Positions 40,259 to 49,690 of a DNA stretch of 64,000 nucleotides are shown piece after piece (positions within the stretch are counted from its first letter, which is position 1; each line of letters starts with the position of its first letter). Source of the DNA: Mycobacterium sp. D16Q13 (lineage in GTDB: Bacteria; Actinomycetota; Actinomycetes; Mycobacteriales; Mycobacteriaceae). The position numbers and the translations under genes are program-made. Under the pieces are notes generated by a model. The model saw nothing but the letters and a program-made list of their open reading frames with translations. It did no database searches and was not told the DNA's origin. The DNA lies in the NCBI RefSeq assembly GCF_002013375.1, contig NZ_MAEW01000008.1, forward strand, positions 62,001 through 126,000, written 5' to 3'.

Positions 40259-41160
40259 TGTACCCCAACCTCGCCGTCGAAATTCGCGGCCTCTCGAAGT
40301 CCTTCGGGAAGACCAAGGCGCTCGACGGGCTCGATCTGTCGGTCGCCCACGGCGAAGTGGCAGGATTCCTCGGGCCCAATGGTGCGGGGAAGTCCACCGC
40401 CATCCGGGTGCTTCTCGGCCTGCTGCGTGCGGACGCCGGCTCGGTACAGCTGCTCGGCGGCAATCCGTGGGTCAACGCCGTCGATCTCCATCGGCTCATC
40501 GCCTACGTACCCGGTGATGTCACCTTGTGGCCCAACCTCACCGGCGGGCAGGCGATCGACTTCCTCACCAGAATGCGCGGCACCGAACATATTTCACTGC
40601 CGAGACGCAACGAACTCATCGAGCGCTTCGAACTCGATCCCACCAAGAAGGCGCGCACCTATTCCAAGGGCAACCGCCAGAAGGTGGCGCTCATCGCCGC
40701 GTTCAGCTCCGACGCCGAGCTGTTCATTCTCGACGAACCGACATCGGGCCTGGATCCCCTCATGGAGACGGTTTTTCAAGAGTGTGTGGCCGAAGTGGCC
40801 TCGCGAGGCTGCGCTGTGCTGCTCTCGAGCCACATCCTGGCCGAGGTGGAGAAGCTCTGTCATCGGGTGACCATCGTGCGCGCCGGGCGCACCGTCCTGT
40901 CCGGATCGTTGGCCGAGCTACGCCATGTCATGCGAACGTCTGTGACGGTACGCACACTGGCGAATCCCTCTGGTCTCAAAACGATTCCACAGTTGCGCGA
41001 CCTCACGATCGGTGGCAATCGGGCCTCCTTCACGGTGGATCGCAGCGACCTGGACCGCACTATGGAACAGCTGGCAAGCCTGGGAATCGTCGATCTCACG
41101 GTGGCACCGGCATCGCTCGAAGAACTCTTCATGCGTGAGTATCAGGGGGTGACGCGGTGA
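40258..41160 (+). CDS. ABC exporter ATP-binding protein (Rv1218c-like)
   Basis: A 300-residue ATPase with Walker [10 protein letters not shown] (39-47), the signature region [15 protein letters not shown], Walker [14 protein letters not shown] and a H-loop [11 protein letters not shown]. It powers the multi-span permease encoded next. GGAGGAG precedes the start; GTG 40255 is an alternative that overlaps the TetR stop. The equivalent M. tuberculosis system exports several drugs. Confidence 0.92.
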   Translation: MYPNLAVEIRGLSKSFGKTKALDGLDLSVAHGEVAGFLGPNGAGKSTAIRVLLGLLRADAGSVQLLGGNPWVNAVDLHRLIAYVPGDVTLWPNLTGGQAIDFLTRMRGTEHISLPRRNELIERFELDPTKKARTYSKGNRQKVALIAAFSSDAELFILDEPTSGLDPLMETVFQECVAEVASRGCAVLLSSHILAEVEKLCHRVTIVRAGRTVLSGSLAELRHVMRTSVTVRTLANPSGLKTIPQLRDLTIGGNRASFTVDRSDLDRTMEQLASLGIVDLTVAPASLEELFMREYQGVTR

Positions 41161-42779
41161 ATACCGAGTTCGCGACCCTCCCCATTCGCCAGCCGATTTC
41201 GGACGGCAGCCCGCGACACCCATTGGCCGGAACCGGCACCCTGATCTTGTTGGCACTGCGTCGCGATCGATTCCGGATCTGCATGTGGGTTGGCTGGCTG
41301 ACCCTGCTGATGACCTACACGCCGCTGGCGTTCACGTCGATGTATCCGACATCCGCCGACCGGATGGCGCGAGTCACGATGATGAAGACCCCGGCCGGGA
41401 TCATCATGGGCGGCCCGAATTTTGGTGTCAACGAGACCGATATCGGTGTCATGGTCGCCAACGAGCTGATGACCGTCATGATCGCCGCCGCCGCCATCAT
41501 GTCCATCTTGACCGTCATCCGGCACACCCGCGCCGAAGAGGAATCCGGTGGCGCCGAGCTGGTGATGTCCGCGGTGATCGGCCACCAAGCACGCACCTAC
41601 GCGGCACTCATCGTGGTGGGCCTGATGAACGCAGTCCTGGCCCTGGCCATGACGGTCGCACTGTCCGCCGCGGGATTCGATGTCGCCGACACTCTCGGAA
41701 TAAGTCTCGGAATCTCCGGAGCCTCCATGGTTTTCGCGGGAATCGCGGCGGTCACCTCGCAGTTGTGGCGGACCTCCCGCGCAGCCAGCGGCGTCGCGAT
41801 GGCGGCGCTCGCAGCGGCTGTTGTGGTTCGTGGCCTCGGTGACATCATCGACAACACGGGCAGCGCACTGAGTTGGTTCTCACCGTTGGCCTGGGCACAG
41901 CAGATGCGACCGTTCGTCGACCTGCGCTGGTGGCCCTTCCTCTTGCTGGTGAGCACCACCCTGGCGCTCATGCTCACCGCCCACGTGCTCGAAGGGCGTC
42001 GCCAGTACGACGCAGGAGTACTGCCCTCGCGCGGCGAAAACGCCAATGCCCCCGAGATCACCTCCGTGTTCGGACTCAATCTGCAGTTGCAACGCGGGTT
42101 GCTCACCGGATGGGCTGCCGGAATTTTCTTGGCCGGTATGGCATTCGGATCGATGGCCAAGAGCCTGCGGGATTCGATCGATACCAACCCGCTACTTGCC
42201 CGCGCATTCCAGGCACACGGTCTGGACAGCATCTTCGCCACCTTCAACCAGGTGCTCGCCATCGCGATCACCGCGTATGTGGTCTCGGCAATCGTCAGAC
42301 TCGCCAAGGATGAACAGTCGGGTATCGCCGAGTCGGTGCTGGCGCGCGCGGTATCGCGCTGGAACTGGCTGTTATCCGCGGTCGCGGTGACGGTGCTGGG
42401 TAGTGCGCTTCTCATGCTGATCGCCGGTCTGGGCAGTGGGCTCGGCGCGGCTTCCACATTGCACGATCCGGAGGTGGTGTGGCGCCTCACCCTTGCCGCG
42501 CTGGCACAGATTCCCGCCCTACTGGTGGTCGCCGGCATCGCCGCGATCGCGGTTGCGTTGCAGCACAGCTGGATTGGCTGGCTGGTGGTGGCAATCTCCG
42601 TGGGCATGCTCTATGCCGGAATACTGCAGCTCCCGTCCTGGATGGTGAAGCTGTCCGCGGTGATGCGGGTCAGCGCACCCGTCGAGTATCCGTGGCTCAC
42701 TATGGTCGCCCTCATGGTGATCGGTGTCGGGCTCACTACTGCCGCGGGAGAGATTTACCGCCGTCGTGACGCGATCTGA
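41157..42779 (+). CDS. ABC exporter permease (Rv1217c/tetronasin type)
   Basis: A 540-residue ABC-2 permease with about twelve hydrophobic segments in two repeats. Such proteins were named for tetronasin or polyketide antibiotic export. The GTG start overlaps the ATPase stop (GTGA, 41157-41160), so the two are made together. Likely substrates are hydrophobic drugs or an endogenous lipid. Confidence 0.9.
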   Translation: MNTEFATLPIRQPISDGSPRHPLAGTGTLILLALRRDRFRICMWVGWLTLLMTYTPLAFTSMYPTSADRMARVTMMKTPAGIIMGGPNFGVNETDIGVMVANELMTVMIAAAAIMSILTVIRHTRAEEESGGAELVMSAVIGHQARTYAALIVVGLMNAVLALAMTVALSAAGFDVADTLGISLGISGASMVFAGIAAVTSQLWRTSRAASGVAMAALAAAVVVRGLGDIIDNTGSALSWFSPLAWAQQMRPFVDLRWWPFLLLVSTTLALMLTAHVLEGRRQYDAGVLPSRGENANAPEITSVFGLNLQLQRGLLTGWAAGIFLAGMAFGSMAKSLRDSIDTNPLLARAFQAHGLDSIFATFNQVLAIAITAYVVSAIVRLAKDEQSGIAESVLARAVSRWNWLLSAVAVTVLGSALLMLIAGLGSGLGAASTLHDPEVVWRLTLAALAQIPALLVVAGIAAIAVALQHSWIGWLVVAISVGMLYAGILQLPSWMVKLSAVMRVSAPVEYPWLTMVALMVIGVGLTTAAGEIYRRRDAI

Positions 42780-42791
42780 GAAAGGAATATC

Positions 42792-43466
42792 ATGAAAACT
42801 GGTGTACAAGCTCTTGTTTCGGGAATCATCGGCCTCGCCGTCTTTGCCGCGGCACTGTTTTGGCCCGCGGGAACATTCAACTATTGGCAGGCGTGGGTCT
42901 TCTTGGCGATCTTCGTGATCAGCTCCACGGTCTCCTCGATCTACTTGGCCAGAACCAATCCCGAGGTGCTGCAACGTCGTCTCCATGGTGGCCCCATCGC
43001 AGAGACTCGCCTGGTACAGAAGGTCGCGGTCACTGTGCTGCTGAGCTCGTTCGTGGCTCTGGTTGTGGTGAGCGCCTTCGATTACCGGTTCGGTTGGTCG
43101 CACGTGCCGACCTGGCTCGTCATCGTCGGGGAGGTGTTGGTCATCGCCGGATTGGGTGCCGCCACCTTGGTGGTGGCGCAGAACAACTACGCGGGCGCGA
43201 GCATCACCGTCGAGTCCGGACAGACCGTCACCTCAACCGGGCTGTACGGGCTGGTTCGCCACCCCATGTACACAGGTTCCCTGGTGATGATGGTGGGCAT
43301 GCCGTTGGCGCTGGGGTCGTATTGGGGCCTGCTGGCAGCTATCCCTGCCGCTGCCTCACTGGTCATCCGAATCCTCGACGAGGAGAAGATGCTGCGCCAC
43401 GACCTTCAGGGCTACGACGAATACACCGAGAAGGTCCGCAGCCGTCTCGTGCCACTGGTCTGGTGA
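42792..43466 (+). CDS. isoprenylcysteine carboxyl methyltransferase-family membrane protein (Rv1216c-like)
   Basis: A 224-residue protein with about five membrane helices and the family motif LVRHPMYTGSL (Arg156-His157-Pro158), followed by EEKMLRHDLQGYDEY, the SAM-binding end. Bacterial members methylate small molecules or have unknown roles. It starts 12 nt after the permease stop with AAAGGA before the ATG, so it is the fourth gene of the raaS operon, as in M. tuberculosis. Confidence 0.87.
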   Translation: MKTGVQALVSGIIGLAVFAAALFWPAGTFNYWQAWVFLAIFVISSTVSSIYLARTNPEVLQRRLHGGPIAETRLVQKVAVTVLLSSFVALVVVSAFDYRFGWSHVPTWLVIVGEVLVIAGLGAATLVVAQNNYAGASITVESGQTVTSTGLYGLVRHPMYTGSLVMMVGMPLALGSYWGLLAAIPAAASLVIRILDEEKMLRHDLQGYDEYTEKVRSRLVPLVW

Positions 43467-43488
43467 CGGGACGGCCGGGCCCGGGACA

Positions 43489-44703
43489 CTAGATCCAGAC
43501 GCCCTTACCGACGGCGACGACGCCGCCCGCACTGACGTTGAAACGCTCGCGGTCGCGCTCGATGTCGACACCAACCTGTTCTCCGACACCGACAACCACG
43601 TTCTTGTCCAGAATCGCGTGCCGGACCACCGCGCCGCGGCCCACCCGCACCCCGGGCATCAGCACGCTGCCCTCGACAACGGCGCCGTCGTCGACGACGA
43701 CATTCGAGGACAGCACCGAGTTGCGCACCGAGCCCGCCGAGATGATGCTCCCGGCACCCACCACCGACTCCTGCGCGGAACCGCCGTTGACGAACTTGGC
43801 GGGCGCCAGGTTCTCCGACTCGCCGCGGATGGGCCAGCGCCGGTTGTACAGGTTGAACACCGGATGCACCGATACCAGGTCCATGTGCGCGTCATAGAAC
43901 GCGTCGAGGGTCCCGACATCGCGCCAGTACGCGTGGTCCCGCTCGGTGGCACCGGGCACCAGGTTGGTATTGAAGTCGTACACCGCGGCCCGCCCCTCGG
44001 CCACCAGCCGGGGAATGATGTCGCCGCCCATATCGTGATCGGAATGATCGTCCTCGGCGTCAGCACGAATGACGTCGACGAGTTCCTTGGTGGTGAAGAT
44101 GTAGTTGCCCATCGACACGAACGCCGCGTCCGGATCGTCCGGCGTGCCCGGAGGATCCGCCGGTTTTTCAATGAACTCCCGAATCCGGCCGGTGTCGTCG
44201 GCATCGATGCAACCGAAGGCGCTTGCATCCGTGCGCGGCACCCGGATTCCCGCCACCGTCACCGCCGCACCGCTGTCGATGTGGAAGTCGAGCATCTGCT
44301 CGGGATCCATCCGGTACACGTGGTCCGCACCGAACACCACGATGTACTCGGGGTCCTCGTCGAAGATCAGGTTGAGCGACTGGTGGATGGCATCGGCACT
44401 GCCGGTGTACCAGCGCGGGCCGAGCCGCTGCTGGGCAGGAACAGGCGTGATGTACTCCCCCGCCAGACCCGACAGCCGCCAGTTCTGCGAGATGTGCCGG
44501 TCCAGCGAGTGCGACTTGTATTGGGTCAGAACGCAAATACGCAAGAATCGCGCGTTGACCAGGTTGCTCAGCACAAAATCGATGAGCCGATAGGCACCGC
44601 CGAAGGGCACCGCCGGTTTCGCACGATCGGCGGTCAGCGGGTAAAGCCGCTTGCCTTCACCGCCGGCAAGCACGATCCCCAGAACGTGTGGCGATGCCCT
44701 CAT
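43489..44703 (-). CDS. glgC: ADP-glucose pyrophosphorylase (glucose-1-phosphate adenylyltransferase)
   Basis: A 404-residue enzyme, equal in length to M. tuberculosis GlgC. The N-terminal nucleotidyltransferase motif is [26 protein letters not shown] (partial run shown: [17 protein letters not shown]), with WYTGSADA and a C-terminal left-handed beta-helix. It makes ADP-glucose for the glycogen and maltose-1-phosphate pathways. ATG 44703 is used; the upstream 25 residues to 44778 overlap the divergent glgM region. Confidence 0.96.
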   Translation of the reverse strand: MRASPHVLGIVLAGGEGKRLYPLTADRAKPAVPFGGAYRLIDFVLSNLVNARFLRICVLTQYKSHSLDRHISQNWRLSGLAGEYITPVPAQQRLGPRWYTGSADAIHQSLNLIFDEDPEYIVVFGADHVYRMDPEQMLDFHIDSGAAVTVAGIRVPRTDASAFGCIDADDTGRIREFIEKPADPPGTPDDPDAAFVSMGNYIFTTKELVDVIRADAEDDHSDHDMGGDIIPRLVAEGRAAVYDFNTNLVPGATERDHAYWRDVGTLDAFYDAHMDLVSVHPVFNLYNRRWPIRGESENLAPAKFVNGGSAQESVVGAGSIISAGSVRNSVLSSNVVVDDGAVVEGSVLMPGVRVGRGAVVRHAILDKNVVVGVGEQVGVDIERDRERFNVSAGGVVAVGKGVWI

Positions 44704-44794
44704 AGCAATCAACCTATCGGCACTCGGCAGAAGCGGCCAGCGGTACACCCCCGGCGGGCCTGCGGTCGTCGGGGCCACCTACTACGGTCGTGGC

Positions 44795-46006
44795 ATGACC
44801 GACCGTCTTCTCGCACGCGGCTCATCTCCGACGCGGGTGGCAATGATGACGCGCGAGTACCCACCTGAGGTGTACGGCGGGGCCGGGGTCCACGTCACTG
44901 AGTTGGTGGCTCAGCTGCGCACACTGTGCGATGTCGACGTGCACTGTATGGGCGCACCGCGCGACGGCGCCTTCGTGCATCGGCCCGACCCCGCATTGGA
45001 CGGCGCCAACCCCGCCCTGACGACCCTGTCGGCTGATCTGGTGATGGCTGCCGCGGCTACCGGCTCAACCGTGGCGCATTCGCATACCTGGTACACGGGC
45101 ATGGCAGGACATCTGGCCAAGCTGCTGTACGGCATTCCGCACGTGCTGACCGCGCATTCCCTGGAACCCCGCCGTCCGTGGAAGGCTGAACAACTCGGCG
45201 GCGGATACCGCGTGTCGTCGTGGGTGGAACACACCGCGATACACGCTGCTGACGCCGTCATCGCCGTCAGCAGCGGCATGCGCGAGGACATCATCGCGAC
45301 CTATCCCGATCTGGATCCCAGCCGGATCCACGTGGTGCGCAACGGAATCGACACCACAACCTGGTACCCGGTTGATCCGGCCGAGGCGATCACGCAACCG
45401 GGATCGGTGCTGGCCGAACTCGGTGTGGATCTGGGGCGCCCGATTGTCGTGTTCGTCGGGCGGATCACGCGGCAGAAGGGACTCGCGCACTTGGTGGCGG
45501 CCGCACACCGGTTCTCCCCCGAGGTGCAGCTGATCTTGTGCGCGGGCGAGCCGGACACCGCCGAGATCGCCGAGCAGGTCACCGGTGCCGTCACCGAGCT
45601 GGCGGCGGTGCGGCCCGGAGTGCACTGGATACGCGAGTTCCTGCCAGCACCCAAACTGCGGGAAGTGCTTTCCGCGGCAACGGTTTTTGTGTGCCCATCG
45701 ATCTACGAACCGTTGGGCATCGTCAACCTTGAGGCCATGGCGTGCGGTACGGCGGTCGTGGCGTCGCGCGTCGGCGGGATACCCGAGGTGGTTGCCGACG
45801 GCGTCACCGGAACATTGGTGGCATACGAAAGCAGCGAAGCCGCGACGTTCGAGGCAGGCCTCGCCGACGCGGTCAACGCATTAGTCGCAGACCCCACCCG
45901 CGCCACCAAGTTCGGTAACGCGGGCAGAGCGCGCTGTATCGAAGAGTTCTCGTGGGCGCACATCGCGGAGATGACGCTGCAGATCTATCAAAAAGTCTGC
46001 AGCTAG
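44795..46006 (+). CDS. glgM: GT-B glucosyltransferase making maltose-1-phosphate / glycogen synthase
   Basis: A 403-residue GT4-type enzyme homologous to Rv1212c (GlgA, renamed GlgM). MTREYPPEVYGGAGVHV is the ADP-glucose-binding glycine-rich start, RNGID and GRITRQKG lie mid-protein, and YEPLGIVNLEAMACG carries the C-terminal nucleotide-sugar site. It uses ADP-glucose from GlgC to form maltose-1-phosphate for GlgE. The start is uncertain: ATG 44795 is used, but an in-frame GTG near 44837 would match the shorter homologue. Confidence 0.92.
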   Translation: MTDRLLARGSSPTRVAMMTREYPPEVYGGAGVHVTELVAQLRTLCDVDVHCMGAPRDGAFVHRPDPALDGANPALTTLSADLVMAAAATGSTVAHSHTWYTGMAGHLAKLLYGIPHVLTAHSLEPRRPWKAEQLGGGYRVSSWVEHTAIHAADAVIAVSSGMREDIIATYPDLDPSRIHVVRNGIDTTTWYPVDPAEAITQPGSVLAELGVDLGRPIVVFVGRITRQKGLAHLVAAAHRFSPEVQLILCAGEPDTAEIAEQVTGAVTELAAVRPGVHWIREFLPAPKLREVLSAATVFVCPSIYEPLGIVNLEAMACGTAVVASRVGGIPEVVADGVTGTLVAYESSEAATFEAGLADAVNALVADPTRATKFGNAGRARCIEEFSWAHIAEMTLQIYQKVCS

Positions 46007-46028
46007 CGCCCAAAGGCTGGGGCTAGCT
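46001..46028. terminator. hairpin containing both stop codons of glgM and the DUF3117 gene
   Basis: AGCTAGC (46001-46007) pairs with GCTAGCT (46022-46028); inner CC and GG can extend it. The glgM TAG (46004-46006) and the opposite-strand TAG (46023-46025) lie in the two arms. It may terminate both converging transcripts. Confidence 0.45.
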
Positions 46029-46190
46029 GGTGACGTTCTTGAGTTCGTCGCCGAGTGCGGCGGCCTCATCGGGGGTCAGCTCGACCACCAGGCGACCGCC
46101 ACCTTCCAGTGGCACGCGCATGACAATCCCGCGCCCCTCTTTCGTAGCCTCGAGAGGACCGTCGCCTGTTCGGGGCTTCATGGCCGCCAT
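46023..46190 (-). CDS. DUF3117 small protein (Rv1211-like)
   Basis: A 55-residue protein: AAMKPRTGDGPLEATKEGRG, then IVMRVPLEGGGRLVVELTPDEA. This family is nearly universal in actinobacteria and has no known function. ATG 46190 with GGAGGGAG upstream fits the family's short form; the frame to 46217 adds 9 unlike residues. It is unrelated to its convergent neighbour glgM. Confidence 0.9.
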   Translation of the reverse strand: MAAMKPRTGDGPLEATKEGRGIVMRVPLEGGGRLVVELTPDEAAALGDELKNVTS

Positions 46191-46311
46191 CGTGTGCTCC
46201 CTCCAAATTCCAGCCAAGGGTGTTCGGCATCTCCGACCATTGTTCCCTATCTGAGCTGCCGTTTCACTGGACCATTCTTCCCTATCGCGGACATCTGGGG
46301 ACAGCAGACCC

Positions 46312-46902
46312 TCAACTGGGCCTTCCGGAGGGGGCAGTATCGGCTCGCGGAACCCAGCAAGAACGCACGTGATCGTCCACCATCCCGGTGGCCTGCATCA
46401 GGGCATATGCCGTGGTAGGGCCCACAAAACGAAACCCCCGGCGTTTGAGTTCTTTGGCCATCGCCGTGCTCTCGTCGGTGACTGCCGGCACGTCGGAAAG
46501 ACGCTGCGGCCGGGCGCGGCGTTTCGGCGCAAACGACCACAGCAGATCCGAAAGATCGGTGTCCAGATCGAGGACAGCGCGCGCATTGGATATCGCCGAC
46601 TCGATCTTGGCGCGGTTACGCACGATCTCGGCATCGGCCATCAGCCGCGCCACGTCCTTGTCGCCGTAGCGGGCGATTTGCTCGGGTATGAAGCCGTCGA
46701 ACGCGCGGCGGAAGCCCTCGCGTTTGCGCAGGATGGTGATCCACGCCAGCCCGCTCTGGAAGGCCTCCAAGCACAGCCGCTCGAACAGCGCGTCACGCCC
46801 GTGCAGCGGGCGTCCCCACTCGTTGTCGTGGTAGTCGGTGTACAACGTGGACCCGGCCGGATCCACGGCCCAGGAACAGCGTGCAGGTTCCTTACTCGGC
46901 AT
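46312..46902 (-). CDS. tag: DNA-3-methyladenine glycosylase I
   Basis: A 196-residue base-excision glycosylase. RCSWAVDPAGSTLYTDYHDNEWG carries the zinc-binding Cys near the start (short part: YHDNEWGRPLHGRD), and FQSGLAWITILRKREGFR with the catalytic Glu region follow. It removes 3-methyladenine from alkylated DNA. Its start overlaps the preceding DivIVA-like gene by 11 nt. Confidence 0.93.
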   Translation of the reverse strand: MPSKEPARCSWAVDPAGSTLYTDYHDNEWGRPLHGRDALFERLCLEAFQSGLAWITILRKREGFRRAFDGFIPEQIARYGDKDVARLMADAEIVRNRAKIESAISNARAVLDLDTDLSDLLWSFAPKRRARPQRLSDVPAVTDESTAMAKELKRRGFRFVGPTTAYALMQATGMVDDHVRSCWVPRADTAPSGRPS

Positions 46903-47236
46903 TTGCTTCGATGGTCACTCGGGTGCCCTGCACCTCGTCGAGCTCGGCGCGCAGTTCGTCGATCTGGCGGGCGAGCCGGTCCAGCACCCAATCGACCTCG
47001 CTGGCCTTGTAGCCGCGAAACACCAGCGAGAACTTGACGGCGTCCACATCGGCACCCGTCACCGTTTCGGCGGGCAGGACGGTGGCGGTGGTGCCCGTGG
47101 GCAGCGGCGGCAACTCCTCGCCGCGACCGAACAGCGTCGCGCCCAGCACAAAAAGCACGGCGGCAACCGCGATGAGAACCAGCAGATACGTCAGTGCGAA
47201 CGTCACGACACCGATCTTGCCAGCGAGGTCCGACAT
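46892..47236 (-). CDS. membrane-anchored DivIVA-domain protein (Rv1209-like)
   Basis: A 114-residue protein. One N-terminal membrane helix (about 10-35) is followed by a DivIVA-like repeat FRGYKASEVDWVLDRLARQID and a short coiled coil. It probably recognises or organises the growing pole or division site. It is the first gene of a pair with tag and is divergent from the gene at 47256 by 19 bp. Confidence 0.87.
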   Translation of the reverse strand: MSDLAGKIGVVTFALTYLLVLIAVAAVLFVLGATLFGRGEELPPLPTGTTATVLPAETVTGADVDAVKFSLVFRGYKASEVDWVLDRLARQIDELRAELDEVQGTRVTIEANAE

Positions 47237-47255
47237 CCGGGCCTAGCGTGGGGCC

Positions 47256-47747
47256 ATGACCTCCTGGCAAGGGTTCACGCGGCAGGCTCCGAGGATCGCC
47301 GGCGTGTTCACCCGCCGCCACGACGCGACGCGCAATCTGTGCTTCCTCTCGACGCTGCGGCGCAGCGGTGCCCCGCGGATCAGCCCGATGGAACCTCGCA
47401 TCTTCGAGGGCAGGCTGATCGTCGGCGGCATGCCCGGTACCGCCAAGCTCGCCGACCTTGCCCGTGACCCCCGTTTCGAGCTGCACACGGCCACCACCGA
47501 CACGCACGTCAGCGAGGGCGATGCCAAGGTCTGGGGCACGGTGCACGATGAGCAGGATCTCGCCCTGCACGCCGCGTTCGCCGAGCATCTCTATGCCACC
47601 ATCGGATTCGATCTGCGCGGAAGACGGTTCGCGCCGTTCTACGTCGCCGACATCCAGGGCGCTTCCGCGGTCCGGGTCGACGACGGCCACATGATCATCA
47701 CCGTGTGGTCGCCCACCGACGGTGAGCGCGAGATCCAGAAGAGCTGA
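47256..47747 (+). CDS. split-barrel FMN/PNPOx-like family protein
   Basis: A 163-residue protein resembling pyridoxamine-phosphate-oxidase-like split barrels: RRSGAPRISPMEPRIFEGRL, then GTAKLADLARDPRFELHTA and a WGTV strand. Such folds bind FMN, F420 or heme and reduce small molecules. The precise cofactor is not clear. It ends 3 bp before gpgS on the opposite strand. Confidence 0.78.
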   Translation: MTSWQGFTRQAPRIAGVFTRRHDATRNLCFLSTLRRSGAPRISPMEPRIFEGRLIVGGMPGTAKLADLARDPRFELHTATTDTHVSEGDAKVWGTVHDEQDLALHAAFAEHLYATIGFDLRGRRFAPFYVADIQGASAVRVDDGHMIITVWSPTDGEREIQKS

Positions 47748-47750
47748 GGG

Positions 47751-48686
47751 TCAGCGCAGGGTGTTCATCGGCGGGCGGTCCTCCAGCGACACCGTGGAGC
47801 TTCGCGGGGTGAACCCGTCGCCATCGGCGAAGAACTGGGTGATGCCCACCCCGGAGTCCGGAATTCCGCAGCGCGAAAGCATGCTCGCCATCACCTGCCG
47901 GCTCATCACTCCGAGTTCGACCAGCGGCCGATTGCGGTGGCTGCGCACACCCAGATTGACCTGAGCGATGGCGTTGAGCCCGAGACGGTCGTAGGTGTCG
48001 ATGAGCAGCCCGATCTCGACCCCGTATCCGGGTGCGAAGGGCACCGAGGACAGCAGTTCACGAGTGCCCGCGTATTCGCCGCCCAGTGGCTGCACCACAC
48101 AACTCAGCTCGGGCCGCAGTGCGGCGAGCATGGGTCGGGCCACCAGCTCAGTCACCCGGCCGCCACCGTTGGCGTCCTCGGACCCGCTCACCTTCAGCGG
48201 ACGCCGATAGAAGCCCTTCACAAGGTGCACACCCTGCCCCAGCAAGAGAGGGCCGAGCAGATGCGGCACGAACATCGGGTCGGGGTCGATGAGGTCCGAG
48301 TCGACGAACGCGATCACGTCGCCCGTCGTTGCGGCCACCGATCGCCACAGCACCTCGCCCTTGCCCGGATTGGGCGGCACCTCGGGCAGCGCTTGCTCAC
48401 GGCTGACGACGCGCGCACCCGCGGCCACCGCCCGGATCGCGGTGTCATCGGTGGAGCCTGAGTCGAGGACGATCAGCTCGTCCACCAGACCACCCAGCAG
48501 CGGGCTGATGGTGTCGACAACCGCGGCGACCGTCTCCTGCTCGTTGAGCGCGGGCAACACCACCGACACGGTGCGGCCCTTCTTCGCAGCGATGAGCTGC
48601 TCGACGGTCCAATCGGGCCGGTTCCAGCTGTGGGTGTCCAGCCAGCTCGGGTCGATACCAACTACTCCGTCAAGTTGATGGGTCAT
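47751..48686 (-). CDS. gpgS: glucosyl-3-phosphoglycerate synthase
   Basis: A 311-residue GT81 transferase homologous to Rv1208. VSVVLPALNEQETV opens the nucleotide-sugar domain, and FVDSDLIDPDP holds the metal-binding DxD. It joins UDP-glucose to 3-phosphoglycerate, the first step to glucosylglycerate and the 6-O-methylglucose lipopolysaccharides that bind fatty acyl chains. Its ATG overlaps the folP2 stop (48683-48686). Confidence 0.95.
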   Translation of the reverse strand: MTHQLDGVVGIDPSWLDTHSWNRPDWTVEQLIAAKKGRTVSVVLPALNEQETVAAVVDTISPLLGGLVDELIVLDSGSTDDTAIRAVAAGARVVSREQALPEVPPNPGKGEVLWRSVAATTGDVIAFVDSDLIDPDPMFVPHLLGPLLLGQGVHLVKGFYRRPLKVSGSEDANGGGRVTELVARPMLAALRPELSCVVQPLGGEYAGTRELLSSVPFAPGYGVEIGLLIDTYDRLGLNAIAQVNLGVRSHRNRPLVELGVMSRQVMASMLSRCGIPDSGVGITQFFADGDGFTPRSSTVSLEDRPPMNTLR

Positions 48687-49558
48687 GCCAACCCCCTCAC
48701 TGTTCGCGCCGGAGGGCGGGTCCCGACGATGGAGCCCACCATTTCCAGCGTGCGGCGTGTGGGGCCGACTTCATGCACCCGGAACATGCGGGCACCGGCC
48801 GCCGCCGCCAGCGCGGTAGCGGCGAGAGTGCCCTCGAGTCGTTCCGTCAGTCCCACACCAAGAGTCTCCCCGATGAAATCCTTGTTGCTCAACGCCATCA
48901 ACACGGGCCACCCGGTATTAACGAGATCGTTTACGTGGCGCAACAAAGTGAGCCCGTGGAAGGTGTTTTTGCCGAAGTCATGCGTGGGATCGATCAGTAT
49001 CGAGTCCTTCGATACCCCCAGAGCCACCGCACGCTCGGCAGACGCGGTCACTTCGGCGATGACCGCCTGGACCACACCGTCCACTTCAGCCCCGTAGTTC
49101 ACCCGGAACGGCCGGGTGCGCGGCACCGCACCACCGGTATGCGAGCACACCAGTCCGGCGCCGTGGGCCGCGGCCACCGCGGGTAGCTCGGAGTCGACTC
49201 CCGCCCAGGTGTCGTTGATCAAGTCCGCGCCCGCCGCACAGGCCTTTTCCGCGACCTCGGCACGCCAGGTGTCAACGCTGATCAGCAGGTCGGGGTGGGC
49301 ACTGCGCACCCAATCGATGAAGGGCACCACGCGCGCGATCTCCGCCTCGGCGTCGACGGTCTCGCCCGGGCCCGCCTTGACGCCACCGATATCGACGACA
49401 TCCGCGCCGTCGTCTACCGCTTTGTGCACGGCAGACTGGGCGGCCTCGTCAGTGAAGGTGGCGCCGCGGTCGTAGAAGGAGTCCGGAGTGCGGTTGACGA
49501 TCGCCATGATGAGGGCACGATCGGTGCGGACCTCTCGTCCACAAAACGTCTCGCGCAC
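48683..49558 (-). CDS. folP2: dihydropteroate synthase 2 homologue
   Basis: A 291-residue TIM-barrel protein of the DHPS family, MAIVNRTPDSFYDRG at the pterin site and later ILIDPTHDFGKN. FolP2 homologues are paralogues of true DHPS with doubtful or no DHPS activity. Position directly before gpgS is conserved in mycobacteria. It is divergent from the epimerase at 49691, with a large inverted repeat in between. Confidence 0.9.
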   Translation of the reverse strand: MRETFCGREVRTDRALIMAIVNRTPDSFYDRGATFTDEAAQSAVHKAVDDGADVVDIGGVKAGPGETVDAEAEIARVVPFIDWVRSAHPDLLISVDTWRAEVAEKACAAGADLINDTWAGVDSELPAVAAAHGAGLVCSHTGGAVPRTRPFRVNYGAEVDGVVQAVIAEVTASAERAVALGVSKDSILIDPTHDFGKNTFHGLTLLRHVNDLVNTGWPVLMALSNKDFIGETLGVGLTERLEGTLAATALAAAAGARMFRVHEVGPTRRTLEMVGSIVGTRPPARTVRGLA

Positions 49559-49593
49559 GCCCTCATTGTGCAGGCCAAGGCCCCTGCGGCTGC

Positions 49594-49653
49594 GCCGAGT
49601 GTGAAACCTAGGCGAGATTTCCTGCTATTTCCCGCCTACGTTTCACACTCGGC
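49594..49653. repeat. 21-bp near-perfect inverted repeat (20/21) with 18-bp spacer
   Basis: GCCGAGTGTGAAAC (49594-49607) is answered by GTTTCACACTCGGC (49640-49653). The match continues inward with TAGGCG (49609-49614) and CGCCTA (49633-49638), broken only by one C/C mismatch. The 18-bp spacer is AT-rich. The element sits 36 bp before folP2 and 37 bp before the epimerase, so it could be an operator, a hairpin in a leader RNA, or a dispersed repeat unit. Confidence 0.85.
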
Positions 49654-49690
49654 AAACGAAATGACTTGCGGGCCTGAGCAGTATGGGCAT

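Noticed and set aside
43618-44868. 416-codon frame antisense to glgC
   Set aside because: GlgC is clear at full family length; the opposite frame has no recognisable motif.
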